From positions 53,327,027-53,391,026 of the forward strand of contig CM047429.1 of the NCBI GenBank assembly GCA_026168455.1: 64,000 bases of DNA, in the 5' to 3' direction. The stretch is from Theocolax elegans. Its lineage: Eukaryota; Arthropoda; Insecta; Hymenoptera; Cerocephalidae. Below are positions 47,561 through 60,900 of the stretch, in pieces. Below the pieces are notes generated by a model that saw nothing but the letters and a program-made list of their open reading frames with translations, ran no database searches and was not told the DNA's origin. Made by a program: the position numbers and the translations under genes. The stretch's first letter is position 1. Each line of letters begins with the position of its first letter.

Positions 47561-47617
47561 CCTCTCTCTCTCTCTCTCTCTCTTTCTCTCTTGGTCTCTC
47601 TCAGTCTCTCTCACTCT
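47561..47617. repeat. (CT)n-rich tract
   Basis: A mostly pure CT run with short interruptions, next to a CpG-richer patch. It is the same kind of pairing as the GA/CT tracts near 15.6 and 22.75 kb. Confidence 0.8.
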
Positions 47618-49104
47618 CGTTTCTTTTTCTTCATTCCGACGACGTGCCGCAGCGTTATACGTGAAATGAATCTGTATTACGGCAATACTACGCGAAAGGG
47701 CCATCGCTGCGATGAATTGTGTCCAATGTGGTAGGGGACCGACACCGTATTGATTTTCATGCCGACTGTAAAGTACTTTTTTACACAGGAAATCCTTCTC
47801 TTAGCACCTCTTTGCTATACTAACTGTGAATGCATGTGGATTCAAGTGCACGAGAAAATTCACATCCACCTACCGTACTGCGTTTTACTGAAATAAATTA
47901 ATTATTAAAAACCGGATGTGTCTGCAACTAAACTGCTCTATTTTAAGTACTTCACGGTACAACTAAATTTATCTTTGTCTTTTATGCATCATTAACATCA
48001 AATTTAGTTTCTGGTCATACGAAATGAAAGCTTAAAGCTTCATAATAATAGATAACCGCATACAAGTATATATGAAATTAAATATAAATCTCAATGTTCA
48101 AAATAAAAAAATTATTTTATCATCAAAAATTTGTCAAATATATTTTTACACTTAATGAACATATAATTAACATCATTAACGAAATATATTACAGTTATTA
48201 TGAATAATTAATTATTTTTATGTTGATTAAATGAAATTGTATTTATAATTATTAATTTAATTAATTAATTATAATTTAATTTAATTAATTATAACTATTT
48301 TCATTCCAACATAAAATTGAACCGCTTGCACTATTCGAATGAATCAAAATTGAAATAATAGTCTCTAACTTTCCCGAGCTTTATTTCTTGTTCATAGATA
48401 ATAGTTGTAAATACGATAAAACCCATGGTTATTTAATTGATGTAAATATCTTTTTTCCTTGGTTTTTTTGAAAAGACAAATATCTGTATCCTTAGCGCCT
48501 ATTAAATAAAACTACGAGATACGATTTTTTTAATTTTTATTCAAAAATCATATTCCACAGTTTCAAACTAATTCATTACTTGGAATATCAGTACTCTTCT
48601 TGAAAGTCAAAGTCAATTTTTCTATATTTCACTTTATTTTAAATACTAATTATTAATATTAGAAGAAATAAGAATTAGAAGAAATTTTGGCCTAAAAATT
48701 ATTAAATTTTAATGCTAAAGTATCGTTAAAATTTCGTTTAAACTTTTATTTCTTCAATAACGTTTGTTCAAATCAAATTAAGATATTTGAGCTTTTTTTC
48801 AAAATATATCTACTCGATCTCAGTTTTTTTATCTAGGGTTTGATTGTATATCTTTACTCGTTTCCGAGTTTTAAGCAAAATCAAAAGTAATTTTGGCGGA
48901 AATATTCTTTTTTTGTTTATATTTATCGTAGAATAGAGCGCTAGAGTAAGCTTTAACCTCAAATAATGAAAAAGCATTCGAAAATGGGTAGTTCAAGACT
49001 ACTTACCCAACCCTAGTTTAAACGTTCTCTTAAATGTAATACGTTCAAACTACGAATAATATTTAAACAAATATGTATTATCAAAAATTATTTATTTTTA
49101 TTTA

Positions 49105-49395
49105 TATATAATTTTTTTCAAGAATGTAGAGTTAGACTTTATCTACATTCTATCTGGTAATTATTTATTATATTCATTTACACTAACCTTGTAACATTAT
49201 ACAGTACAATAAATACTAGGAAAGCTAAAAATAATATTTTTTTAACCTGATATATAATTTTTTTCAAGAATGTAGAGTTAGACTTTATCTACATTCTATC
49301 TGGTAATTATTTATTATATTCATTACACTAACCTTGTAACATTATACAGTACAATAAATACTAGGAAAGCTAAAAATAATATTTTTTTTAACCTG
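49105..49395. repeat. tandem duplication of a 146-bp unit
   Basis: Copy 1 is 49105-49250 and copy 2 is 49251-49395. They differ by one T lost ('catttacac' versus 'cattacac') and one T gained in a T run. Each copy holds a perfect 10-bp inverted repeat, AGAATGTAGA and TCTACATTCT, around an 11-base loop (49121-49151 and 49267-49297). Recent local duplication; function unknown. Confidence 0.95.
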
Positions 49396-52300
49396 GAAGA
49401 AGAAAAAATAACGTTTTAAACACATATAACTAACACATTTGGAAAAAGGATTACTACGGGGTTTAAATCTAAGTCGCAGCGAATATTTTTGTTAAAATGT
49501 AGACAATTTGATTTAATTCCTGTACACTTGCTGAATTTAAGAAATAATTCAAAACAGTTACGATTTACAAACTACATAGGAAAAATCAAAATTGATGATA
49601 ATACAATCTTATTACAGAAAAAATTCTTGATTATAGAAATTGAGGATATCAATTTTTATATTTTTTATATTAATAATAAAATAAGATATAGAATTTTAAA
49701 AAAAAATTAATGGCAATATATTAAAAGAAAAATTTAATGTTATTCATCGCAAGGAAATTAATACTATATTTTTAACAATAGTTTTGGTACTCACAATTTT
49801 ATAAATAATAACAATAAAAGTTTTGTCAGTTGATGTCGACATCTCGGTCGAGATTAATGTTATAAAGATAATAATTTTAGGTCAAACATAAAGCAGTATA
49901 GTAATAAATTAAATAAATACGCAATTATATTAGAACATGAGTAGTTTTCTATGCAAATTTTTAATTATACAAGGAAAAACACTATAAAATGTATTCTTAA
50001 CATACTCTTAAAACGAAATACATATTTATTTAAAGAAAAAATTAAAAGCATCTTCTAAATGTGAATACATTTAATTCCAAGTAGGAAAAGACAAGTATTT
50101 AGCAATATATTGGAAATAGTGGCGAAATAGAAATAAATAGCCATTGATTTTTATAAAATAACTCTTTAATAAATAGTAACGAGGAAGGTTAGGTTCCTAC
50201 TTCTCAAAACGCTGTTCGAGAGTAGATCGCGACTATACTCCTACGAAGTCTCACACACAACTAATAAACATCCGCCATTAAAAAGAGGAAAAACTGGCAT
50301 ATTCTGCAGCGTATGCATACTGCACACATCTGTGTACAAAGGGCTAGTTATAAAAAGTAGTTGCTTAGACCGTTCACTCAGTCCGTCATTGTATATTGGC
50401 AGGCAATGTCATAAAACCTTTTTTTCTATACATCTTGGCTATGAAAAACATTAAACTAGTCGAGTGATTTTATCAATAATCCAACATAATATATTCTCAC
50501 CCCAAATACATAGGTTTCTAATGTCAATACATAGGCAGCAAATGTCAATTTCTTAACTATTAAGAAATATTTCTTAATAAAAAGCAATCAAATGAAACCT
50601 AATATTCTTTACTAATAAATATAAATTACAAACTAATTTATAAAGTGAAGATTATTGTTACCAATAATACAAAATATCAAACATTGTAAATAAACTGATT
50701 GCAAATAACATAAAAAAACCTACATCATATGAAAATTTATTAATATTGTTCACCAATGTATACCACAAGAGCTTATGTTTTAAAAAGTATTAAAAAACAT
50801 ATCACTTACAACTAAACGCCATTGTATGAACTATTAAGGACTATTAAATTTCTTATGAATAACACATTTTTTCAATGGGATAATAAATTTTTTTCAAGAA
50901 ATATATCTACCACGGGTAACCTGACTAGCCCTAGTTTTGAGTATATATAGTTATGACTAATTTGGAGATTTCATACCTGCATTTTATTATATGTATGTAG
51001 ATTACATGATAATATACATTACATAGAATAATCGAATAGTAGTATTAAATATATCATTATTGTTAGAAATAAAGGGTTTGAATAAATAAAATACAATAAT
51101 ATTCCATGAATAAACTTTGACTCTTTAATAAAATGTCATAAGGAAAGCTAGGTCTTTATTCAACGATAATTGGCTCGAGACTAAACATTATCAATGCTTA
51201 AAGCTAAGAAAGCATCCCTATATGTGCTACATTACAAGTATACTGCATATATGCGGCAATGTAAGTTAGTTATAAAAAATCAATTGGAAAATTGGAATTG
51301 GAATTGGTCAATTGGAACAGCCGTTGCATTCATCAAAGTAAGCACACCCCACGTCATAAAACCTGTATTTTTCTCACATTTACTGAGACAAACATTCAAG
51401 CTAGTCGAGTGATTATTGTACGCAATGTTTAATTTGTATTATTTCACTTCAATATTTCAGCAACTATTATAAAAATTACAGTTGACAGATGAGAAAGAAA
51501 AAAAATACAATTCTTATAGAAGTATTATAAAAACAAAAAATAATTACAGTAATTTAATTATCAATTTACCAACTATGGCGTTATAAACATTAGTGAACAA
51601 CGCAATTCTATTATATATATAAAATATAGTATTTTTTATAAGAATTCATATAATTAATATAAAATAAATTAAATAATATTCAAAACAAGCACCTGTCCAG
51701 ATCTTATTGATCACAATGTAAGGAAAATATATAAAATAAAGCATAAACGAAGTTTAAATATATCATTTATTGAGGATTAAAAAAATGTGTTCTATACGAA
51801 AAAGAAAGCCATTAGAGTGGTTGCAGAGATTTGACATGGTCTGAGTGGTGCGGTTATAAAAAGTAAAGTAAAATCAGAAAAAGAAACAAAAATATGTAGA
51901 ATTGCAAAGATTTTAATACGTCATATATAGACAGCACAAAAAAGAACTTTAATTCAGAGTTAAAAAATACATATCCAGTACTATAGAAAAAATCTGGTAA
52001 ACAATAAATGATAAATGATCATATAACATTTGTTTTTTTTTTAATTTAACAATGTTGACAATTATAGATACGAAGTTTAACAAATAACGTTAAAAAAAGT
52101 CACTAAAGTTATTTATGTTATTATTTTATCTATTAATTTATATTAATATGTTTACCTTATTTATTTATTTGTTACAACTATAGAAAACAATTTAATAAAT
52201 AAATACACACAATTAACTTCAACCTTTGTTCAATATTTTTTAAACGGTAATCGAATAACAAAAATTAATAACGTTTGTATTTGCTTATGTTCCGATATAT

Positions 52301-52740
52301 AATCCTGTCAAATATATATATATATATGTATATAGTAATGTTTATCACGAATGTCAATATTTGACGAGACCGTAAGTAAAAAAGCATTTTTTAAACTCAA
52401 TGAAAGGTATAGTTTCAAGAAGATGTAGAACTACCATTGAAACGTCGCTTAATTAAATCAAGTCAATTTTTTGTTTAGCAATATCGACACTAATATTACT
52501 TCTTTAAATATTTTCTCAAGTTGAAATGTAATTATCTTTCCAAAATAATAGGTTGTTGTTAATAAAGCAACTTACCTTGTATTTAATAACTCTTGTACAT
52601 ATATAATTTTCCATTAAATGTAAACTTACATGAATTTCTTTAACATCTCTCGGAAAGAAAATGTAATTAGAAAGATATAAAGGATAGAATGCGAACGTTA
52701 TTAAGTGTAGTACGATTGTAATCCAGTAGTCTGTACGTAG
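49396..52740. other. AT-rich intronic DNA with two diverged copies of a ~300-bp unit
   Basis: Stretches at about 50158-50470 and 51118-51414 share an ordered set of words: 'actctttaata' at the start, 'agttataaaaa' in the middle, then 'gtcataaaacct' and 'tagtcgagtgatt' at the end. They differ elsewhere. A partial relative ('gcggttataaaaagta') occurs near 51852. These are old duplicates or a dispersed repeat of unknown type. No coding potential is seen. Confidence 0.45.
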
Positions 52741-53500
52741 GCAATTAAACGAAAGAATCTGATGATCCGAATGGTATGGTAAACCGAAGGCGAAGCCCGC
52801 GGGCAAATGAATTTTTCGCATTTGCGCGTCGCAAATTGAATCGTTCGCGGCTGGGGAGCGAACCGCTGTCGGCGTCAACTCGATCGGTCGCATTATAATG
52901 TCCCGCGTGCGGTCCCAACGGACTTCCGGGATCGATCTCTCGCAAGCCTCGCAACACATGAATTATCCAACGTCAGACCGAGTTTCCCCGTGGTAAGCGC
53001 AATCTCGGATCGGCATCGTCTTGAGCGGTTCGATAATGGCCCATGATGTATGTGTGTATACATACATACATACATACATATATATCTATACCGTCCATGT
53101 ATATATATACATTTAAGTGTATGTGCATATAGGCACACGGGTACATGTAAATACGTAGATGGGTATAACAAGAGACAAGGATCGCTTTCAGCGATAATGA
53201 GCTGGATAGATACAAATCTTACGTGCGGGCGTAATCGGCTGGCGCGCGAAATCGCGCGGGGGTGTCGCTGGTGCCCGTGGGAACAGAGAAGCCTCGGTGT
53301 GACCCAGTTTCGGGTGTGCGCGCTTACCCGCCTATATGGCAAATTTATAGAAGAGGATCAGCCGGTATAATATATCATTGGGTGGGATGATGGTCCAAGC
53401 GCCGGTGTGCTCCGTGCTCGGCCTATATATTGCGGTTGCGCGGGCGTCCACCGAGCACCGTCGAGAATGACGCGCGAGCCTCTGCGGCCGACGTGATACG
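52741..53500. other. GC-/CpG-richer island just upstream of the 49-bp CELF exon
   Basis: GC-rich stretches at 52780-53030 and 53220-53500 flank a CATA repeat (53058-53080). Overlapping open frames on both strands have no family resemblance. The closeness to the exon at 53607 suggests intronic splicing control or enhancer DNA, but this is inference. Confidence 0.35.
53058..53080. repeat. (CATA)n microsatellite
   Basis: About five tandem CATA units followed by a TA-rich stretch, seen directly. Confidence 0.85.
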
Positions 53501-53606
53501 CCACTTGAATGATAATTTTATGGGAATAGCTTACCGTAATCTATGTGCCTTCGCAAATGAATCCTTTATTTTATCCCTTATCTTTTTTTCTTTATTTTTG
53601 TTTCAG

Positions 53607-53655
53607 AAGCTTCATCCCATACAGATGAAACCCGCCGACAGCGAGAATCGAAGTC
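53607..53655 (+). CDS. CELF: CELF1/2-type (bruno family) gene, internal exon, end of RRM1 and linker
   Basis: The 49-bp exon follows a long T-rich tract and CAG (53604-53606) and is followed by donor GTAAGT at 53656. It enters in phase 0, matching the end of the exon at 28362, and leaves with one base of a split codon. Translation is KLHPIQMKPADSENRS plus one base. HPIQMKPADSEN is the highly conserved last strand of RRM1 and start of the linker to RRM2 in CELF1/2 and bruno proteins. From memory, 49 bp is also the size of the equivalent vertebrate exon. The first two residues are K-L, where the family normally has M-H. The acceptor is a tandem CAG-AAG, so a 46-bp form lacking the Lys is possible. 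The RRM2 exons lie beyond the window. Confidence 0.92.
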
Positions 53656-56600
53656 GTAAGTATACTTTTATATTTTTATATCCTTTATTTGCTGCTTGTC
53701 ATATACATGTGTATCCTCTACCAAGCAGGTGATCACTTTACCTACCGTGTTTCTTTTACATTTTTCTTTTACATATACTTTACGATATATGAAGTTTTAT
53801 TGTTACTTATTTATTTTGTCTTTTTAAGCGTATACGTATTGCTATATTCATAATCTGTCAAAACTAAATATCTCTCATTTACTTTCGATCATGAAGTATC
53901 ATGTCTATACAAATTCATATAGAAATATATATTACTAATTAACAACGGAATATAAAACATCTTAAAAATTATTATTGTCGTATATCAACTGTTAGTTTTT
54001 CTCATATTAAATACTTTTTACCTTCAAATTATTATAACGCAGAATATTTTAATGCATAATTAGTCAATAAATTATTTAACGTGTTTAAAATTCATTTTGT
54101 AATGAGATAAATAGCGTTCTAGCTGAAAGTAAGTAATTTGCATACAAATAATGATGTGTGTATTTTTTTTTTATTTAACTATTTTTTAAAAAAAAAAAAC
54201 AAAAAGATTTAATTAATTTAACATTGCTGCTACTTCGTTTATTACTGCTCGACCACAAATAAAGTATACAATTCAGTTTGTGGAGTGACTCAACACAGGT
54301 CGATAATGATTTCGATGTTAGACTTGTAACTTTTTTTAAACCGTAGTTTGACTATACGTTACGACGTGTAGTAAGGCGTGCATAATTGCTGCCAGTGTCA
54401 ACTTACCGATAAATAGAAATGAGTCTTTACCACGTACGTAATATTAAAAACTATAATTTTCAGAGTTTTTACGGTAAACACCTTTTTTATTGTTTTGTAC
54501 AAAAACAAAAGAGACCTTTAATTCGCTAACTTTTAAAAAGTATTTCTCACATCGCATGCTGCGACTAATTATCATTTAACAGTAAATTTGCACTTACAAG
54601 TAAATGTGTATAACTTACTATACGCTATAGCGATTTTTGATCTCGTTTATTTATTCAACAAAATTAAGGTAACATTTCAATCATTTATAGGATTCAATTA
54701 TTTTGTCTCTTTAATATAGTAACTTTATAATATAATTATGTAAACTATTCATCAATTATTTGTTTGATTTCAATTATAGAAATTTTCAACTGTAAACTTT
54801 ATTAGAAAATACACACGCGCGTACCCCTATATATGCATATATATAAATGGAAGATAATATACATAATATAATTATTTAGCAATGAACGCTGCAAAATTTA
54901 ATTACTATACTGAATTAATATTATTAGCATACTGAATAATCACTAACTTAATGTATTAATATTTAAAAATAGCTTTTTAACAACATTATTAATTAAAAAA
55001 ATAAAAATTGAAGTATAATGCAGTAATTTATGTTTAAATTTGCTTATTAATTTTTACTGATCTTATAATTAAGCTCATCTCAATATATATTGAGAGAAAA
55101 CAAGAAATTGATTCAATTGTTCCGAATACTTTCGTATATCAATCTATTTTGTTAAAATTCATTTAAATTTTGTTTTTAATTTTGAAAATATTTTAATACC
55201 CCAGAGGCCATGAGAGACATCCACAAATTACATCTTCGGAAAGACCCTCTTTAATGAAATTGGAAGTTTATGTAGTTATTTCTAACAAAATATAATTTGA
55301 AAATTTTCAAATTTTCTTCTCCTCGAACACTGCCTGTCTGATATATTTAAAAGTTCTAAACAATTATTTATAAACTCGGTTGGTAAAGTATAACTTTCAA
55401 ATTTTCTGAACGTGTACGGAATTTAGAGTTATTATCGTAGTAATATTTTGTTTATAGAAACTTTATAACTTTGAAATTTAATTAATGACTAGCTTAATTT
55501 TCGTTCAACACAAATACATACGAAAATTTTTAATAGAAAATGTATAATTTGTAATAGTGTTAATTTTACTGTACAACAATAATAAGTAATTAACAGTAAT
55601 TATTAAAGAAAATTATGGAAATTGAACAAATAAGAGTAAAAGGAAAGATTGGTTTTGCAATATAACCTTACCACTGAAGCAATAACCCTGGACCTAGGTG
55701 TATTTCATATTGAATTGGAATAATTTTTTCTTAGGTTATATAGATTCAAATTTTCTTGAAATATGTCTGATTTATGTAATAATATTACAAACTATTCAGA
55801 CTGGTATTGGAGCTAAATTGAAAATCAATACGTGGCGCGTATATAAGGCCTACGTACACCCTCATCGTATATTTCTCGGTTGCTATACGCACCTCCAGAG
55901 GAAACTGATTCAAATTAAAAGTTCAGCCGGTATGCCACTTCAAAGGACGTTTAGTATACGAACTAATTGACTCAATCGAAAGGGTTGCTTAATGTTTTGT
56001 CTCTCTCAAAGAAGCCGCGAGTTGCGCCGATGATGAAATTTCTAGCATGCGAAAGTAACCGGTTTGTACCCCCCCCCCCCACTCCCCTATGCTTTGGTAA
56101 AATTATTGACTGCCAAAGGCCACTGTACTAAAATTGAATTCAACCTCCTCCACATATTCGCCGTTAAATTTAATCGCGTTATTATTATACAAATTACTTT
56201 TCCTTCGCGTCATTCAATCAGCTTTTATATACATTCGTGCACGATCAGGTGAGATGATAAAATTTACGGGAATAGAAAAACTGAATTATATCGAGGGACT
56301 TGATAATAATCCAATTGACTCTACTTTAAATCTTAAAAGAAATCTTAGTTTTTTTTTCGATTTTACCTCGTCTCTTTTATAGGTAAGAAATAATCAAGAA
56401 AATTCACTTCCATCAACGAAATGATCTATTTTATATGAATGAATATTAAAGATCTTATATATGCATATTTAAAGTATATTCTATAAATCTTCTAATTAAT
56501 TAATCAGAATTATTCATAATTATAAAAAGTAATTATCGATTCATTCGAGACACACTTACAACTCTAGAAACTGTAAAATCACCGATATATTTAAAAAAAA

Positions 56601-59600
56601 ATTGTTCCACCGAAAAATTCACTTATAATTTATCCATTACGGAAGTAAGTTTTATTAAATAACATTACCTCTCTCTCTCTCTTCCTGTGTGTATATGTTT
56701 CGTAAAAATATTTATCGATCGTTTGGAAAGGACGTTACAACATTGACATAAATTGTCCGAGTAAATAAGTGAGAAGCTCTTTTTTTCGCGACACCCGTTT
56801 TGAAAATAAAGCATATCCAGCACTCGCAAATTCCGTTGAGCGCGTCGTGGCGAGCGCCATGTTTCTTTTCTGTTCGTCGCGTCGACCTAGATCCGCGCAT
56901 TATTCACGATGCTCACGCCGGGATCGGCGAATATCGTCGCGTCATAAATTCATGGTGGACATAAACGTTCGAGAACATTACACGAAGCGCCAGGAAGGCG
57001 ACAACCTTAAAAGCCTCTGTGAATCGAGTAGAATAGACTTTTTTTTCATTTTATTTTCTTCGCGTCGCTTCAATAATGCATCAAACTAATGTCATTTTCT
57101 TCTATAGTTTGTTTTCATGTCCTATAGAACCCAATAATAATAAGTATTCGTTCGATATGCCACGGTGAATTTTAATATGCTAATGATGAGACGTATTGTT
57201 TAAAATAAATGTTTAACTTTAACATATTCCGCGAATATGTTCGAATAACAACGATCTTAAAATAAGTTGGAGCTAATTGCCGAAACAATTTTCGCTTGAG
57301 TGCGAGTGACTAAAAAGTAGGAGGTTTATATAAGTTTGAAACGCAATGTTTATGTTGGATGTGAAAACGAGGTGTAAGGAGTAGTCGATGCTGAGCGATG
57401 CCCTCCAACTTCAGGCTATGCCCAACGATTGTTTTTTCTTTTTCCATCTATTAATTAAATAACTTAGTTGCTAAGTGGAACTGGCACCTTTCATCAATAA
57501 TTTAATTATCGAGATAAATACTGTACTACGATAGTTCTATAAAAATAATTAAAATTAATTATTTGTATCGTATATTGTAATTAACGGAATATAATTAAAA
57601 CGTATGTTAAAACGTATGATTTCTGATCACACTTCAATATTCTCCGTGGTAATAATATATTTTTAAATAGAATTTTATAAACATTTTGCAGAAAATGCAT
57701 ATACAGAATATCTGTACATATAAATATTCATTTTCGAAATATGTATTATTCAGGTGCTAGTTTAAACTTGAACTGCACGAGTTGTATTAAAATTCAAAAT
57801 GTATATATTATAATGTATCGCAATTTCAGGACGATATTATCGGTTTTTAAGTCGACTTACTCGATTCCAACATAAAAAGATAAGTTCTCGGTATTTTGAA
57901 TAGCTCGTATTTAGTTAAGGTAAATTTATGTACATTTTCCTCGAAATTCTTGCAAACATGAAAATTTCATGCTCGGTGCATCGACAGCGAGTGATCGATA
58001 AAACAGTGGTTAAATAAAATGCTCATTAATTACAGTAACAACGTACTTTCCGATTATGTGTTGAAGCGAAATAAATAAATTTTTCTGAAAACCAACAGGG
58101 AGTGAGAGAGGGAGAGAATGGTATTCTATATACGTAGTATGCAAAAAGCGTTGGTTCGAAGTAATTCGAGATGTGAAAATGATATATCCCGCAAAATATA
58201 TCCGTGTATATGTGTATATATATTTAGGATAGTGAAATAGGCCCGAGTGAGCAAAGTAGGTCTATATACGTATTTGAACGGGAGTTTGGTCTTTGGAATT
58301 TGTATATGTAGGCAATTCAATATAATTCCTCCGCGGAAGGGCTTTGAGCGTAGCACGTATTCGGCACCTTAAGCTCCTCGGCTCTCGCTCTCCAACTCGA
58401 CTGTGCGAGTAATCGCTTTGGATGATTAGCCATTGACCATTGACGAGAGCGTGGCAACGTGCGTCGAATAGTTACGAGCCGTGGAGGCACGCAGACAGGC
58501 ATGTGCAATTCAATGTAAAGGACCTCGCGATGCTACTGCACGATCATACTTGCCCACTCTCCGATGTGTCTCGAAATTGTGAAATTTCAGCGCTGCGAAA
58601 CAGATCGATTTTCCGGCGAACTCGATGCAATTGACCGCGTCGTATAGACGCCACCTCCACCGATCGGCTTTCCTACATACACGGCTCTGGTGTGTACTCA
58701 AAGACGCGCTCACGCACGTACACAGATCCTTTCATCGTAATTTAACTACGAATTTCATGAGAGAAGATCCTTCAAATGGATTAAACATCTTCACTTTTCA
58801 CTCTCGATTTTTCATACTCAACAAAGATTATTTATATTCAATGTGGTTTTTCGTTAGATAACTATCTGGCCTTCGATTGTATATACTGGAATACGTAAAC
58901 GTTTTTTTCGTATATAAATGTCTTTCCATAGTGAATTATGTTTACACGACTTGCTGACGTAAATCGGTTTTAAAAAAATTACATACATAAATCCGCATAA
59001 ATCCTAAACGTCCAATTTTTTTCAATAATTTCTTGAAAATCATTATTTTATTGGTAATTTATTATTTAATATATTATGCGTTACGAACTTTATGTTATGT
59101 CTTACGATTATAATGTTTAATATTATTTCACTTTTTTTTAATTAATCAATTTTATTCAAATGTTCAATCTATTTAAAGTCGTAGTTAATATATATATGGG
59201 ACCAATATTAAATGTTAGGCTAATTAAATATTTTTGCCCATTACCTTTTTACTGAAGGTATAGAAATAAATTTTATTGTTTTATATATTCGATAGACGGG
59301 CGAGTGGGACGTTTGATTAAAAATCAATTCTGTGATTTATGGAAAGTTAATTGAAAGCCAATACTCCACGTGTCGAGCTTCATTAAACAATACAGACGGG
59401 TGCACGTACCTTCTTGAATAAAGAAATACTATACGCATTGCATATGGTGTCAATTGTATTGACATTTTACGCTACTGTATAGATACTATTGTACTTTTAG
59501 ATTTTCAATTAACGTCGATCAAAAGACAACGAAATTAAAAATATTCAAGTTCAAAAAATATTATTACACGGCTGCACCGCATTGTATAAAAGTATCGATT

Positions 59601-60900
59601 TCCTCATACCTTTTTACGTTTGTAATAAAAATATATGTGAAATGGAATATAAATATTTTTTTCATCCATACACCGTATATCACACCAATGTTTCGAAATA
59701 AAGTAAACATGAAGATTTAATGTTCTAATGATACGGTATGTAGTATTTTAAGTGAGAATTTGAATATGCAAAAAAATAAAGCAGAATTTGCTTGAGAGCC
59801 AAGCAATATCTATACGGTGGTGACTCCGGTAAATTAGACGAAAGTTGTTACTCCTTTAGAAGTCAAGCAGTTTCTGCTTGGGCCTATCAAGCAATACATA
59901 CTTGGCATTTAGAAAGAAATAGACCTTAAATATATGTGTATTTTAAAATTGCCAGAAGAGAAAAAGCAGGTAAACATTTTAAGAAAGTTGAAAGTAAAGG
60001 TTACTATTGTATATTTAATTATTGAAAATAACTTTTCCATAAGTGTATAGTCAATAATATATACGGAAAACGTACGGTTAAAAAGTGAGGTTATGTCTTG
60101 CTCGGAAGTCAAATGCGAACATACCGGAGACTCAAGCAGAAACTGCGCTTTGTAGCCAAGCACAAATTACTTTTGTTACCGAAAGTAGAAGTCTCTTTGC
60201 TGTTTACGGAGAATTCTACTTTATTTTTCTTTTTCAGTGTAGATTATCCGCGTTTCAATTGGAAGTTTGAAAAGAAGATAGCATATAATTATATGTGTAA
60301 CAAAAGATTTGTCTTCTCGATTTAAAACTACTTTCTGACCACCTCATTATTATCCTTTGATCTATAAAATAATAGACCTCTTTGTTATACCAAATTCTAT
60401 TAGAGGTTCTCTGATTGTCGTTTTCCATTATCCGTAGAATATTTGAGAGGAGTTTTCCATTTGTCTCAGTCTGCTCTCGCTACGTATATTACGTTAAATG
60501 TTTCGTACCTTATTTGTGTCGGAAATAAGACATTCGAAATGATAAATTGGATTGTAAAAAAAATGTAGTTCTTAATAAACCCTCAATTAAAGAGCATTAA
60601 GACGGATGTACTAGAATTTAGTGAAACGGGGAAGATGTAACGCGACACCTCGAGTGAATGACATACGCGTGTTACCAAATAAGCTCTCATTAAAAGCAAT
60701 TAGATTGAGTTATGAAGGGAGCGTCAACATTTCAAACAAATGATACAAAAACAAAGAAATTTAAAATAAACATCGGTCACAGTCCAGTGTGTAAAAGGGA
60801 AACCTTGAGGGATGGAGAAGGTAAAAAGAAGTTGTATACGTAACAACAAGAAAAAAGTAAACTCGAGTAAACTAGTACATACAGAGAGGGAGGGAGAGAG
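53656..60900. other. CELF: CELF intron continuing downstream, non-coding
   Basis: AT-rich from 53700 to about 58300, with a C10 run at 56070-56079, a small CpG-rich patch at 56830-57000, and GC-richer DNA at 58330-58730. The region 59790-60160 contains several inverted copies of a word like 'caagcagtttctgcttg'. No RRM2-like coding sequence was found on the plus strand. Open frames of 60-106 codons show no family resemblance. Confidence 0.5.
59785..60160. repeat. cluster of inverted short repeats
   Basis: The word around 59862-59879 (aagcagtttctgcttggg) is itself near-palindromic. A reverse-complement relative lies at about 60129-60150 (actcaagcagaaactgcg). Further 'gccaagca' / 'tgcttg' words occur near 59790 and 60154. 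It is probably an old foldback structure. Confidence 0.4.

Larger units (their letters stand above)
46246..49104. other. intronic non-coding DNA
   Basis: AT-rich, with a TATATG/TGTATG repeat (46459-46520), a short C9-10 run near 47361, a (CT)n-rich tract (47561-47617) next to a GC-richer patch at 47280-47760, and a low-complexity TTAAT stretch near 48240-48300. No credible exon. Confidence 0.5.
28363..53606 (+). other. CELF: CELF intron, 25.2 kb, hosting a retrotransposon
   Basis: This intron joins the 83-bp exon to the 49-bp exon. It starts GTAAGT and ends with a long T-rich tract and CAG. Both splice sites are phase 0. It carries the sense-oriented Ty3/gypsy element (31708-36670), a 285-bp palindrome, a 146-bp tandem duplication and several GC-richer islands (about 30080-30330, 30600-31130, 37750-38240, 40800-41580, 44800-46020, 47280-47760, 52750-53470). 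Very long introns are normal for bruno/CELF genes. Any cassette exon inside must be a multiple of three bases to keep the frame. Confidence 0.8.
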
